Source of the DNA: Mariniflexile sp. TRM1-10
GTDB lineage: Bacteria > Bacteroidota > Bacteroidia > Flavobacteriales > Flavobacteriaceae
Assembly: GCF_003425985.1 (NCBI RefSeq)
Contig: NZ_CP022985.1
Span: 2,083,501-2,147,500, forward strand
Length of the DNA: 64,000 nt
Direction of reading: 5' to 3'
In this document: positions 34,034 to 42,407 of the stretch, in pieces
Position numbering within the stretch: position 1 is the first letter of the stretch
Layout: each line of letters starts with the position of its first letter
Program-made: the position numbers and the translations under genes
The notes under the pieces: generated by a model
What the model saw: only the letters and a program-made list of their open reading frames with translations
Told to the model about the DNA's origin: nothing
Database searches by the model: none

Positions 34034-35625
34034 TGCCATATAAAAAGAAATATTTACCCTTAATAATAGGTGTAGCCATTGCTGCGGGCATTTTTATTGG
34101 AGGCAAGCTGAATTTTAGCGATGTGCCCGATAAATTATTTTCAAAAAACAGCAAAAAGGATAAGCTCAACAGACTTATAGACTATATAGATTACGATTAT
34201 GTAGACGATATTAATACCGATAGTATTGTAGACGTTACCGTAAATGGCATTTTAGAAAATTTGGATCCACATTCAGTGTATATTCCCAAAGAAGATATGC
34301 AAAGTGTTGCGGAAAGCATGAAAGGAGATTTTGTTGGTATTGGTATTAGTTTTTATCCATATCGAGATTCCATAGCCGTTATTAGAGCCATAGAAGGTGG
34401 GCCAAGTGACAAAGCTGGTATTAAAGGTGGCGATCGCATTGTGATGGCCGATGGCGATACGCTGTTTGGTAATAAGTTGAAAGATGGCGAATTGATAAAA
34501 AAACTAAAAGGTCCATTAAACAGTAAAGTCAACTTAAAGGTATTTAGAAAGGGCCAATCAAAATTGTTGGATTTCACAGTGAAACGTTCTCACATTCCAA
34601 TAAAAAGCGTGGATGCTGCTTATATGCTTACCAAAAAATTAGGGTATATAAAAATTAACCGTTTTGCCGAAAGCACCTATAAAGAATTTAAAAAAGGTTT
34701 GGATAAACTTCTAGACTTAGGAGCGACAGAAATTGCCCTTGATTTACGTGACAACCCAGGTGGTTTTTTGGGCATTGCCGAACAAATTGCAGATGAGTTT
34801 TTGGAAGATGATAAATTGATTTTGTTCACAAAAAACAAACGAGGTAATGTTGAAAAAAGTTTCGCCACCGATAAGGGAGATTTTGAAAACGGCAAACTTT
34901 ATGTATTAATAAACGAAAACTCAGCATCTGCAAGTGAAATTGTTGCGGGTGCATTGCAGGATAATGATAAAGGTACTATTGTTGGACGTCGTTCGTATGG
35001 TAAAGGGTTGGTGCAACGCGAAATGGATTTGGGCGATGGAAGTGCGGTGAGACTAACCGTATCAAGATACTACACCCCAACAGGGCGTTCTATTCAACGG
35101 CCATACAATAAGGGAAATAAAGATTATTACGATGAATATTTTGAAAGATTGGATAGCGGTGAGCTTTTGGATCCAGAAAAAATCCACGTTGCCGATTCTT
35201 TAAAATACAAAACCCCAAAAGGGAAAATTGTATATGGCGGAGGCGGTATTATACCAGACGTGTTTGTGCCTATAGATAACAGCATGCAAAACGAAACCCT
35301 TACCTTTTTACAACGTCGTGGGTTTATGGGGTATTTTATTTTTGAAACCTTAGAAAAAGACAGGATGTTTTACGGCGATATTTCTAGACAGGATTTTATT
35401 GATGTTTTTGAGGTCCCAACGAAGATGGTCTATGATTTTCAAGAATATTTAAATAAAAGAACCGAATCTAAATTAACCTTCGTGGCGTATCACGATGAGG
35501 TAAAGCAATATCTAAAGGCAACATTGGCCGACCAACTTTATGGTGCGGGTGCTTTTGAGGAAGTTTTCAATCAACGCGATATTATGATTGAAGAGGTTAT
35601 TGAGTTGAGTGAGGGGGGGGAATAG
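34033..35625 (+). CDS. C-terminal processing peptidase (S41 family)
   Basis: A 530-residue envelope protease with an N-terminal membrane anchor (LPLIIGVAIAAGIFIGG), a PDZ domain (about 95-175, GIGISFYPYRDSIAVIRAIEGGPSDKAGIKGGDRI) and the S41 catalytic domain. That domain shows LDLRDNPGGFLGIAEQIADEF, the catalytic Ser in NENSASASEIVAGALQD, and the Lys in GRRSYGKGLVQ. Such enzymes trim periplasmic protein C-termini. The C-terminal 100 residues are a helical extension as in Bacteroidetes homologues. It overlaps the deaminase gene by one base. Confidence 0.93.
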   Translation: MPYKKKYLPLIIGVAIAAGIFIGGKLNFSDVPDKLFSKNSKKDKLNRLIDYIDYDYVDDINTDSIVDVTVNGILENLDPHSVYIPKEDMQSVAESMKGDFVGIGISFYPYRDSIAVIRAIEGGPSDKAGIKGGDRIVMADGDTLFGNKLKDGELIKKLKGPLNSKVNLKVFRKGQSKLLDFTVKRSHIPIKSVDAAYMLTKKLGYIKINRFAESTYKEFKKGLDKLLDLGATEIALDLRDNPGGFLGIAEQIADEFLEDDKLILFTKNKRGNVEKSFATDKGDFENGKLYVLINENSASASEIVAGALQDNDKGTIVGRRSYGKGLVQREMDLGDGSAVRLTVSRYYTPTGRSIQRPYNKGNKDYYDEYFERLDSGELLDPEKIHVADSLKYKTPKGKIVYGGGGIIPDVFVPIDNSMQNETLTFLQRRGFMGYFIFETLEKDRMFYGDISRQDFIDVFEVPTKMVYDFQEYLNKRTESKLTFVAYHDEVKQYLKATLADQLYGAGAFEEVFNQRDIMIEEVIELSEGGE

Positions 35626-35747
35626 TTTTCAGTCTCAGTTTTCAGTATTTTTGAAATTTCAAAGCAACTCTTTAGATGTCCATATTGTTAATAGTGCACT
35701 TTTCGGCTTTGCAACTTTGTATCTTTGAGTCTTTGCAACTTTACAAG

Positions 35748-36353
35748 TTAACCAATCTTATCATGCACCTTCACATGCTTCCCGCCATTCCAAAGGGTTA
35801 AAATATCAGTAGCAACATGGGCGCCACTGCCTGCACAAATAGCAAACTGACTGCGCCAACCTGCCAACGAGCCAGCAACATATAGATTCTCATCCACTAA
35901 GTGGTCAATGTTTTTTAGCCAAATGCGGTTTTTTTCAATCGCTGCCCGCGGATGGGGTTCAATGTATGGTTCCAAACCTTTTATAGTCATTAAATTGGTG
36001 TAGCCTACCGCAACTACAACCAGTTTGGATTTATAAGTGTGTTTGTTGGTTTTTATGTTGAAAACATCTTCAGTTTTTGATAGCTCTAAAACTTTTTCGT
36101 TTTCAATCTGTTTAACATGTGGATATAAGGACTTTAATTGTGCTTTACCTGAATTTAAAATAGATTCTCCTGTAGTTCCAGGCGTTAAACCAAGCACATT
36201 GTTAAATAGAGCGGTTTGTAAATGCGATGTTTTTTGATGTGCAATGATGCCAATATGCTTGTTTTCAGAAAAGGGTTTGCCTTTAGCAGATCCCAGCACT
36301 AAAGCGCATTGTAAACCTGCGGCTCCGCCACCTATTATTAAGGCATCAAACAT
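35748..36353 (-). CDS. Small FAD-dependent oxidoreductase
   Basis: A 201-residue flavoprotein of the thioredoxin-reductase/FAD-pyridine nucleotide superfamily. It has the Rossmann motif IIGGGAAGLQCALVLGSAKG at its N-terminus and the second FAD motif near the C-terminus (NLYVAGSLAGWRSQFAICAGSGAHVATDIL). The NADPH-binding domain and the CxxC redox pair of thioredoxin reductase are both missing; it is essentially the FAD domain alone. The substrate is unknown. Its start overlaps the stop of the small membrane gene upstream, so they form an operon with marC. Confidence 0.85.
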   Translation of the reverse strand: MFDALIIGGGAAGLQCALVLGSAKGKPFSENKHIGIIAHQKTSHLQTALFNNVLGLTPGTTGESILNSGKAQLKSLYPHVKQIENEKVLELSKTEDVFNIKTNKHTYKSKLVVVAVGYTNLMTIKGLEPYIEPHPRAAIEKNRIWLKNIDHLVDENLYVAGSLAGWRSQFAICAGSGAHVATDILTLWNGGKHVKVHDKIG

Positions 36354-36556
36354 TAACGGCGTTGTTTTACTTTTTCTTCAATATGTTTAGAAACCCTTAA
36401 AATGAGCATCATGACAATGGCGCAAAGTGCTGCTAAAATGGTTATTAAAGCAATCATACTTTCGCCTTCAAAAGGGGATTCAAAATTCACTTTGGTAAAG
36501 TTGAAAACTATAAGTGCTAAGGCAAGCACGCTAATTATAATGGTTAAAATTTTCAT
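36353..36556 (-). CDS. Small two-helix membrane protein
   Basis: A 67-residue protein with two transmembrane helices (2-20 and 34-55) and a basic C-terminal tail (ISKHIEEKVKQRR-like). It resembles short lipopolysaccharide-assembly LapA-like or DUF-type small membrane proteins only in its layout. It overlaps the oxidoreductase gene and follows marC by 11 nt, so it is in the same operon. Confidence 0.7.
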   Translation of the reverse strand: MKILTIIISVLALALIVFNFTKVNFESPFEGESMIALITILAALCAIVMMLILRVSKHIEEKVKQRR

Positions 36557-36567
36557 CTGTCTATAGG

Positions 36568-37155
36568 TTAAATAATTTCAAATAGTGCTTTAATATTATG
36601 GGCAAACAGTTTAACAGCAATGGCTAATAATACCACGCCAAATACTTTTCTAATAATGCTAATGCCGTTTTGCCCTAAAAAGCGTTCGATGGTTCTAGAT
36701 GTTTTTAAAACAATAAAAATAACAATAACGTTTAATATAATGGCTACTATAATATTTTCGGTTTCAAATTCAGCTCGTAGTGATAAGAGTGTTGTTAAAC
36801 TGCCGGGACCGGCAATAAGCGGGAATGCCAACGGAAATACCGAGGCAGTGTCTGCAGTGTGATCTTCATGTTTATAAAGTGTGATGCCCAAAATCATTTC
36901 CAACGCAATAAAAAATAAAATAAACGACCCAGCTACGGCAAACGAGTTTACATCAATACCAATGAGGGTTAAAATACTTTTACCCAAAAATAGGAATGAC
37001 ACCATGATAACTCCCGAAATAATGGCGGCTTTCCTGCTGTTAATATGACCTACTTTTTTTCGTAAATCTATTATTATGGGAATATTGCCAACAATATCTA
37101 CTACAGCAAATAATACCATAAAAGCAGTAAATATTTCTTTAAAATTAAGTTGCAT
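36568..37155 (-). CDS. MarC family membrane protein
   Basis: A 195-residue integral membrane protein with six helices and the family motifs FAVVDIVGNIPIIIDL at the N-terminus and PLAFPLIAGPGSLTTLL in the middle. MarC (NAAT) proteins were once linked to multiple antibiotic resistance but this was not confirmed; their substrate is unknown. First gene of the minus-strand operon with the two downstream genes. Confidence 0.9.
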   Translation of the reverse strand: MQLNFKEIFTAFMVLFAVVDIVGNIPIIIDLRKKVGHINSRKAAIISGVIMVSFLFLGKSILTLIGIDVNSFAVAGSFILFFIALEMILGITLYKHEDHTADTASVFPLAFPLIAGPGSLTTLLSLRAEFETENIIVAIILNVIVIFIVLKTSRTIERFLGQNGISIIRKVFGVVLLAIAVKLFAHNIKALFEII

Positions 37156-37254
37156 TTGTGCGCTTTCTTATATATTGTTGCAAAAGTATAGGATTGTGTA
37201 CAATATCTATAGCATTAAACGCAAAAGTTTAGTTATTTTTGCCCACTACAATAT

Positions 37255-37302
37255 GAACTCCTTTAAACTTTTCAACCAATTATGAAAAGTTTAAATGAGT
37301 TC
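37255..37302. repeat. Palindromic intergenic repeat, family B copy 2
   Basis: Arms of 19 bp: GAACTCCTTTAAACTTTTC (37255-37273) and GAAAAGTTTAAATGAGTTC (37284-37302), inverted copies with one mismatch and a 10-bp loop. The arms match those at 11240-11315. It lies 14 bp before the DUF3109 gene, so it forms a hairpin in its leader. Confidence 0.75.
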
Positions 37303-37316
37303 TATAATTAAAGAAT

Positions 37317-37883
37317 ATGTTTCAATTAGGGAAGACCATCGTTTCAGAAGATATTATTGAAAAGGATTTTATGTGCAATCTATCGGCATGTAAAGGTGCT
37401 TGTTGTATTGATGGTGATGCGGGTGCCCCTTTAGAAAAAGAGGAAGCCGAGATATTAAAAGACATATACCCTAAAGTGAAACCTTTTTTAAGAAAAGAAG
37501 GCATTGAAGCGATAGAATCCCAGGGTGTATACGTGGTCTCTGAAGATGGCGATTTAGAAACGCCTTTAATTAATGGTGCCGATTGTGCCTATGTGATTTT
37601 TGATGAAAAGAAAGTGGCATTATGTGCTATTGAAGAAGCCTATAACCAAGGTGAAATTTCTTGGAAAAAACCTGTTTCTTGTCATTTATACCCCATACGA
37701 GTACAAGACTACACTGAATTTTCGGCAGTAAATTACCACAAATGGCAAATTTGTGACGATGCCTGTACGCTTGGAAAAGAATTACAAATTCCCGTTTATA
37801 AATTTGTAAAGGAGGCCTTAATTAGAAAATTTGGTGAAGACTGGTATTCGGAATTGGAAAAGGTTGCCAACAAGTTCCAATAA
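37317..37883 (+). CDS. DUF3109 Cys-rich protein
   Basis: A 188-residue protein of the DUF3109 family, common in Bacteroidetes. The N-terminal motif FMCNLSACKGACCIDGDAGAPLE has four Cys, and further Cys are in GADCAYVIF, VALCAIEEAY, VSCHLYPIR and ICDDACTLG. That is enough for one or two metal clusters, as in YkgJ-like zinc/iron-chelating proteins. Function unknown. The PVSCHLYPIRV and NYHKWQICDDAC motifs are the strongest family marks. It has a hairpin-forming repeat directly in front. Confidence 0.88.
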   Translation: MFQLGKTIVSEDIIEKDFMCNLSACKGACCIDGDAGAPLEKEEAEILKDIYPKVKPFLRKEGIEAIESQGVYVVSEDGDLETPLINGADCAYVIFDEKKVALCAIEEAYNQGEISWKKPVSCHLYPIRVQDYTEFSAVNYHKWQICDDACTLGKELQIPVYKFVKEALIRKFGEDWYSELEKVANKFQ

Positions 37884-38169
37884 CTAAAAATAATCCTCTT
37901 AAACACCTTTAAAATAAGGGGTTTAAAATATAAAAACTTGTTTTTTCCTGTAAACTTTTTGAAAATTAAAAAATTGTAAAAACTTGAAAAACAGACTATT
38001 AACACTTTTATTTTGTAAACTTCATTTTGTTTGTAAATTCTTTAATTGTTAAAAACTTCTTGACATTGTTTATAACTAAACTTTCATTTTTAACAGCATT
38101 TTTCAATCTTTGTTACTCCCTAAATCGGTACAGATTTTCGTTTAACTTTTAAAATAAAACCCAAAAAAA
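37884..38169. other. Upstream region of nrdB
   Basis: 286 bp without ORF. TTAAACACCTT / AAGGGGTTTAA near 37896-37927 forms an imperfect hairpin that may end the DUF3109 transcript. The rest is AT-rich; no NrdR-type box was recognised. Confidence 0.35.
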
Positions 38170-39150
38170 ATGTCTCAGTCAATAGAACCCATTCTACAAG
38201 AAAACAAAAATCGTTTTGTTATTTTTCCAATTGAACATCATGATATTTGGGAATGGTATAAAAAATCGGAGGCTAGTTTTTGGACTGCAGAAGAAATTGA
38301 TCTACATCAGGATCTTTCAGACTGGAAAAATAAACTAAACGATGACGAGCGCTATTTTATAAAACACATTTTGGCCTTTTTTGCGGCTAGTGATGGTATT
38401 GTAAATGAAAACTTAGCAGAAAACTTTGTAAGCGAAGTACAGTATAGTGAGGCGAAATTCTTTTACGGGTTTCAAATTATGATGGAAAACATCCACAGTG
38501 AAACCTATTCACTTTTAATTGATACCTACGTTAAAGACGAAAAGGAAAAAGATTTATTATTTAATGCGCTTGAAAATTTCCCTGCGATAAAGAAAAAAGC
38601 AGATTGGGCTTTGAAATGGATTGAATCTCCAAGTTTTGCAGAACGTTTAATTGCATTTGCAGCGGTAGAAGGTATTTTCTTTTCAGGGGCATTTTGTTCT
38701 ATTTTCTGGTTAAAGAAAAGAGGCTTAATGCCAGGATTGACATTCTCAAATGAGTTGATCTCTCGTGACGAAGGTGTGCATTGCGACTTTGCAGTACACT
38801 TACATAACAAGCATTTGGTAAATAAAGTGCCAAAAGATAGAATTAGAGAGATTTTGGTAGATGCTTTAGATATCGAGCGTGAGTTTATAACGGAATCATT
38901 GCCAGCCAGTTTAATAGGCATGAATGCTAAACTTATGTCGCAATATTTAGAGTTTGTAACCGATAGATTGTTGTTTGAATTAGGCTGCGATAAAGAATAT
39001 AATACAGCAAATCCGTTCGACTTTATGGATATGATTTCATTGCAAGGGAAAACTAATTTCTTTGAGAAACGTGTGTCCGAATACCAAAAAGCAGGCGTTC
39101 TTAATAAAGAAGAAGAAAAAGATAAATTTACTTTTGATGCCGATTTTTAA
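38170..39150 (+). CDS. nrdB: Ribonucleotide reductase class I beta subunit
   Basis: A 326-residue NrdB/RNR R2 subunit that holds the di-iron (or dimetal) centre and tyrosyl radical. Metal-ligand motifs visible: [13 protein letters not shown], the NENLAENF / [15 protein letters not shown] helix pair, and [14 protein letters not shown]. With nrdA it reduces ribonucleoside diphosphates to deoxy forms. Length and motifs are as in Bacteroidetes class Ia enzymes. The gene order nrdB-nrdA (small subunit first), with a 232-nt gap containing a hairpin, suggests a separate or regulated nrdA transcript. Confidence 0.95.
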   Translation: MSQSIEPILQENKNRFVIFPIEHHDIWEWYKKSEASFWTAEEIDLHQDLSDWKNKLNDDERYFIKHILAFFAASDGIVNENLAENFVSEVQYSEAKFFYGFQIMMENIHSETYSLLIDTYVKDEKEKDLLFNALENFPAIKKKADWALKWIESPSFAERLIAFAAVEGIFFSGAFCSIFWLKKRGLMPGLTFSNELISRDEGVHCDFAVHLHNKHLVNKVPKDRIREILVDALDIEREFITESLPASLIGMNAKLMSQYLEFVTDRLLFELGCDKEYNTANPFDFMDMISLQGKTNFFEKRVSEYQKAGVLNKEEEKDKFTFDADF

Positions 39151-39336
39151 TCGAGTTCATCATTAAAGTCAATTAAAAAAAAAGCTTTTTTTACCTTATA
39201 AAGGTATTGCTCTCATACATTTTCACTGAGCCAGTTTCAGTAAAATGAGAATTTGAATAAATTTTATTAATCCAACGAAACCACTAAGTACTAAACTAGT
39301 TATTAATTAGATAGTATTTGGGATAACTAACTAACC

Positions 39337-39363
39337 GTTTTACTGAAGGTGTATCAGTAAAAC
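39337..39363 (+). promoter_or_regulatory. Hairpin in nrdA leader
   Basis: A perfect 10-bp inverted repeat GTTTTACTGA / TCAGTAAAAC with a 7-nt loop ends 19 nt before the nrdA start codon. Another CAGTAAAA occurs at about 39238. It could be an operator or an RNA hairpin affecting translation. Confidence 0.45.
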
Positions 39364-39382
39364 TTAAAAAAAGTATAAAAAT

Positions 39383-41860
39383 ATGTATGTAGTAAAAAGA
39401 AATGGCAGAAAAGAACAGATTATGTTCGACAAAATCACCGCCAGGGTGCGTAAATTGTGTTACGGGTTAAACGAATTGGTAGATCCGTTAAAAGTAACGA
39501 TGCGTGTCATTGAAGGTTTATATGACGGTGTTACCACTAGCGAACTTGATAATTTAGCAGCCGAAATATCTGCAACGATGACAACGGCACACCCAGATTA
39601 TGCACGATTAGCGGCAAGAATTTCTGTTTCTAACCTACATAAAAACACGAAGAAAACATTCAGTGAGGTTATGCATGACCTTTACACTTACATAAACCCT
39701 CGAACTGGTAAAGATGCACCACTTTTGGCCGATGATGTTTACGAGGTTATCATGAAAAATAAGGATGTTCTGGATTCTACCATTATTTATAACCGTGATT
39801 TTGGTTATGATTATTTTGGGTTTAAAACGCTTGAACGTTCCTATTTATTAAAGCTTAATGGTCAAATAGCTGAACGCCCTCAACACATGTTAATGCGTGT
39901 GGCAGTAGGTATTCATTTAGACGATTTAGAGTCGGTTATTGAAACCTACGAACTCATGTCTAAAAAATATTTTACACATGCTACACCAACACTTTTCAAC
40001 TCAGGAACACCAAAACCACAAATGTCGTCTTGTTTCTTATTAACTATGAAAGACGATAGTATTGATGGTATTTACGATACATTAAAACAAACAGCTAAAA
40101 TATCGCAATCTGCTGGTGGTATTGGTTTGGCTATACATAATATTCGTGCTACAGGAAGCTATATTGCAGGGACAAACGGCACTAGTAATGGTATTGTGCC
40201 GATGCTCCAGGTTTTTAACGATACAGCACGTTATGTAGATCAAGGTGGCGGAAAACGCAAAGGAAGTTTTGCTATTTATATTGAAACTTGGCATGCTGAT
40301 ATTTTTGACTTCCTTGATTTAAAGAAAAACCATGGAAAAGAAGAAATGCGTGCACGCGATTTATTTTACGCCATGTGGATTTCCGATTTATTTATGAAAC
40401 GTGTTCAGGAAGACGGACCATGGACGTTAATGTGCCCGAACGAATGCCCGGGTTTAGACGAAGTACATAGCGACGCTTTTGAAGCATTATATTTAAGATA
40501 TGAAGCTGAAGGAAAAGGCCGTAAGACTATTAAAGCCCGTGAACTTTGGGAAAAAATACTGGAATCCCAAATTGAAACCGGTACGCCATATATGTTGTAC
40601 AAAGATGCAGCTAACCGTAAATCAAACCAACAAAATCTAGGAACCATTCGTTCATCTAACTTATGTACCGAGATTTTAGAATATACATCACCCGATGAAG
40701 TTGCTGTGTGTAATTTGGCATCTATAGCACTCCCTATGTTTGTTAAAAATGGTGAGTTCGACCATAAAGAACTGTTCCGTATTACAAAACGCGTAACAAA
40801 AAATTTAAATAGGGTTATTGATAGAAATTATTATCCTGTAAAAGAAGCTGAAAACTCTAACATGCGTCACAGACCAATAGGTCTTGGTGTGCAAGGGTTG
40901 GCAGACACGTTTATTCAATTACGTATGCCTTTTACAAGCGATGAAGCAAAAAAATTAAACCAGGATATCTTTGAAACGCTTTATTTTGCTGCGGTTACTG
41001 CAAGTATGGAAGAAGCCAAAGTAGATGGACCTTATCAATCTTATAAAGGATCTCCAATAAGTAAAGGGGAGTTCCAACATAACCTTTGGGGTTTAAAGGA
41101 CGAAGAATTGAGCGGCATGTGGGAATGGGCAAAACTGCGTAAACAAGTATTAAAACACGGCGTACGCAATTCGCTTTTAGTAGCGCCGATGCCAACAGCT
41201 TCAACTTCCCAAATTTTAGGAAATAACGAATGCTTTGAACCATATACCTCTAATATTTATACACGTCGTGTATTATCGGGAGAGTTTATTGTAGTAAACA
41301 AACATTTATTGGAAGATTTAGTGGAGTTGGGTTTATGGAATGATGGTTTAAAACAAGAAATAATGAGAGCTAATGGTTCGGTTCAAGGTATTGAGATCAT
41401 TCCACAAGAGATTAAAGAACTTTATAAAACGGTTTGGGAGTTAAGTATGAAAGACATTATTGATATGAGTCGCCAGAGAGGTTACTTTATCGATCAGTCG
41501 CAATCGCTTAACTTATTTATGGAAGGAGCAACTATGGCAAAATTAACGTCTATGCACTTCTATGCTTGGAAGAGTGGGCTAAAAACAGGGATGTACTATT
41601 TACGTACTAAGAGTGCTGTAGATGCTATTAAATTCACCTTACAAACCACTAAAAAGGAAGAGCCTACTACAGAAGGGGTAGAAGTAGTAAACCAAGACGT
41701 TGTACAAAAACAGAAAAAACATATAGCTGAAAAAACAGCGGTTAAATTTGCAAAACAACAAGCTCCAGAAATAGAACCCATGTCAGCTGAAGAAATGAAA
41801 ATACTTATAGCTCAGGCAAAAGCGGCAGAAGGAGACGATTGTTTAATGTGTGGGTCTTAA
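39383..41860 (+). CDS. nrdA: Ribonucleotide reductase class I alpha subunit
   Basis: An 825-residue catalytic subunit. The N-terminal 90 residues are an ATP-cone ([29 protein letters not shown]), the allosteric activity site. The catalytic part has [20 protein letters not shown] with the redox Cys, NLCTEILEY with the radical Cys, the [21 protein letters not shown] loop, and MYYLRT with the paired tyrosines of the radical path. The C-terminal tail ends CLMCGS, the Cys pair that receives electrons from thioredoxin. A strong terminator follows. Confidence 0.96.
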   Translation: MYVVKRNGRKEQIMFDKITARVRKLCYGLNELVDPLKVTMRVIEGLYDGVTTSELDNLAAEISATMTTAHPDYARLAARISVSNLHKNTKKTFSEVMHDLYTYINPRTGKDAPLLADDVYEVIMKNKDVLDSTIIYNRDFGYDYFGFKTLERSYLLKLNGQIAERPQHMLMRVAVGIHLDDLESVIETYELMSKKYFTHATPTLFNSGTPKPQMSSCFLLTMKDDSIDGIYDTLKQTAKISQSAGGIGLAIHNIRATGSYIAGTNGTSNGIVPMLQVFNDTARYVDQGGGKRKGSFAIYIETWHADIFDFLDLKKNHGKEEMRARDLFYAMWISDLFMKRVQEDGPWTLMCPNECPGLDEVHSDAFEALYLRYEAEGKGRKTIKARELWEKILESQIETGTPYMLYKDAANRKSNQQNLGTIRSSNLCTEILEYTSPDEVAVCNLASIALPMFVKNGEFDHKELFRITKRVTKNLNRVIDRNYYPVKEAENSNMRHRPIGLGVQGLADTFIQLRMPFTSDEAKKLNQDIFETLYFAAVTASMEEAKVDGPYQSYKGSPISKGEFQHNLWGLKDEELSGMWEWAKLRKQVLKHGVRNSLLVAPMPTASTSQILGNNECFEPYTSNIYTRRVLSGEFIVVNKHLLEDLVELGLWNDGLKQEIMRANGSVQGIEIIPQEIKELYKTVWELSMKDIIDMSRQRGYFIDQSQSLNLFMEGATMAKLTSMHFYAWKSGLKTGMYYLRTKSAVDAIKFTLQTTKKEEPTTEGVEVVNQDVVQKQKKHIAEKTAVKFAKQQAPEIEPMSAEEMKILIAQAKAAEGDDCLMCGS

Positions 41861-41919
41861 TAAATTTGCCCCAAATTTAAATTTATAATATTTGAAAGCA
41901 GTTTCAGATTAAGTGTTGT

Positions 41920-41950
41920 AAAAAAGCACCTCGATTGAGGTGCTTTTTTT
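41920..41950 (+). terminator. Terminator after nrdA
   Basis: A stem AAAAAAGCACCTC / GAGGTGCTTTTTT with a 4-nt loop and a T7 tail, 60 nt after the nrdA stop. Confidence 0.9.
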
Positions 41951-41963
41951 ATGGAATTTTTTC

Positions 41964-42019
41964 AGAAACTATTTAAGTTTTGTTTATTGATGCTTTTAGA
42001 TAAAATTTAAACAGTTTCT
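41964..42019. repeat. 56-bp palindromic repeat, family A copy 2
   Basis: AGAAACTATTTAAGTTTTG at the left, AAATTTAAACAGTTTCT at the right; only two differences from the copy at 16329-16384. It lies between the nrdA terminator and the 3' end of ppnP. Confidence 0.75.
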
Positions 42020-42027
42020 CAATACTA

Positions 42028-42309
42028 TTATTTATATTGGCACAAATAGGATGTTTGTACAGATACTTTAACTTGAAATTTTTTGTTAGCATCTATTTCA
42101 TAAGCTTCACCAGCTTTAAATGTTACCCATTCTGTAGCCCCAGGTAGCTTAACAGTCATTTCACCTTCAATAACACGCATAGTTTCGTGCTTAGAAGTTC
42201 CAAATTCATACTCACCAGGGTTCATAACGCCTAAAGTAGAATTTCCTGTTGCTGTGGTGTAGCCTAAAGATTTTACATTACTATCAAAATACTCGTTTGC
42301 TGAAATCAT
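42028..42309 (-). CDS. ppnP: Pyrimidine/purine nucleoside phosphorylase
   Basis: A 93-residue cupin-fold enzyme (PpnP, formerly DUF1255/YaiE) that splits nucleosides with phosphate. The family motifs LGVMNPGEYEFGTSKHETMRVIEGEMTVKLPG and the C-terminal VQTSYLCQY are complete. The length is the same as the E. coli protein (94). It is a single gene, with a family-A repeat just downstream. Confidence 0.93.
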   Translation of the reverse strand: MISANEYFDSNVKSLGYTTATGNSTLGVMNPGEYEFGTSKHETMRVIEGEMTVKLPGATEWVTFKAGEAYEIDANKKFQVKVSVQTSYLCQYK

Positions 42310-42352
42310 TGTATGTTATTTAAATTTTATACAAAAGTAAATAAATTAAATA

Positions 42353-42391
42353 AACAACAAAGCCATCTTAATTAAGATGGCTTTTGTTGTT
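42353..42391 (-). terminator. Terminator of PiT gene
   Basis: A long palindrome AGCCATCTTAA / TTAAGATGGCT flanked by AAACAACAA and TTGTTGTTT, 17 bp after the PiT stop. The symmetry makes it usable in both directions. Confidence 0.85.
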
Positions 42392-42407
42392 TGACTTATA
42401 AAAATTA

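Noticed and set aside
35640..35747. TTTGCAACTTT repeats downstream of the S41 peptidase as a regulatory array
   Set aside because: The copies are irregularly spaced, lie between convergent genes and look like ordinary intergenic low-complexity sequence.
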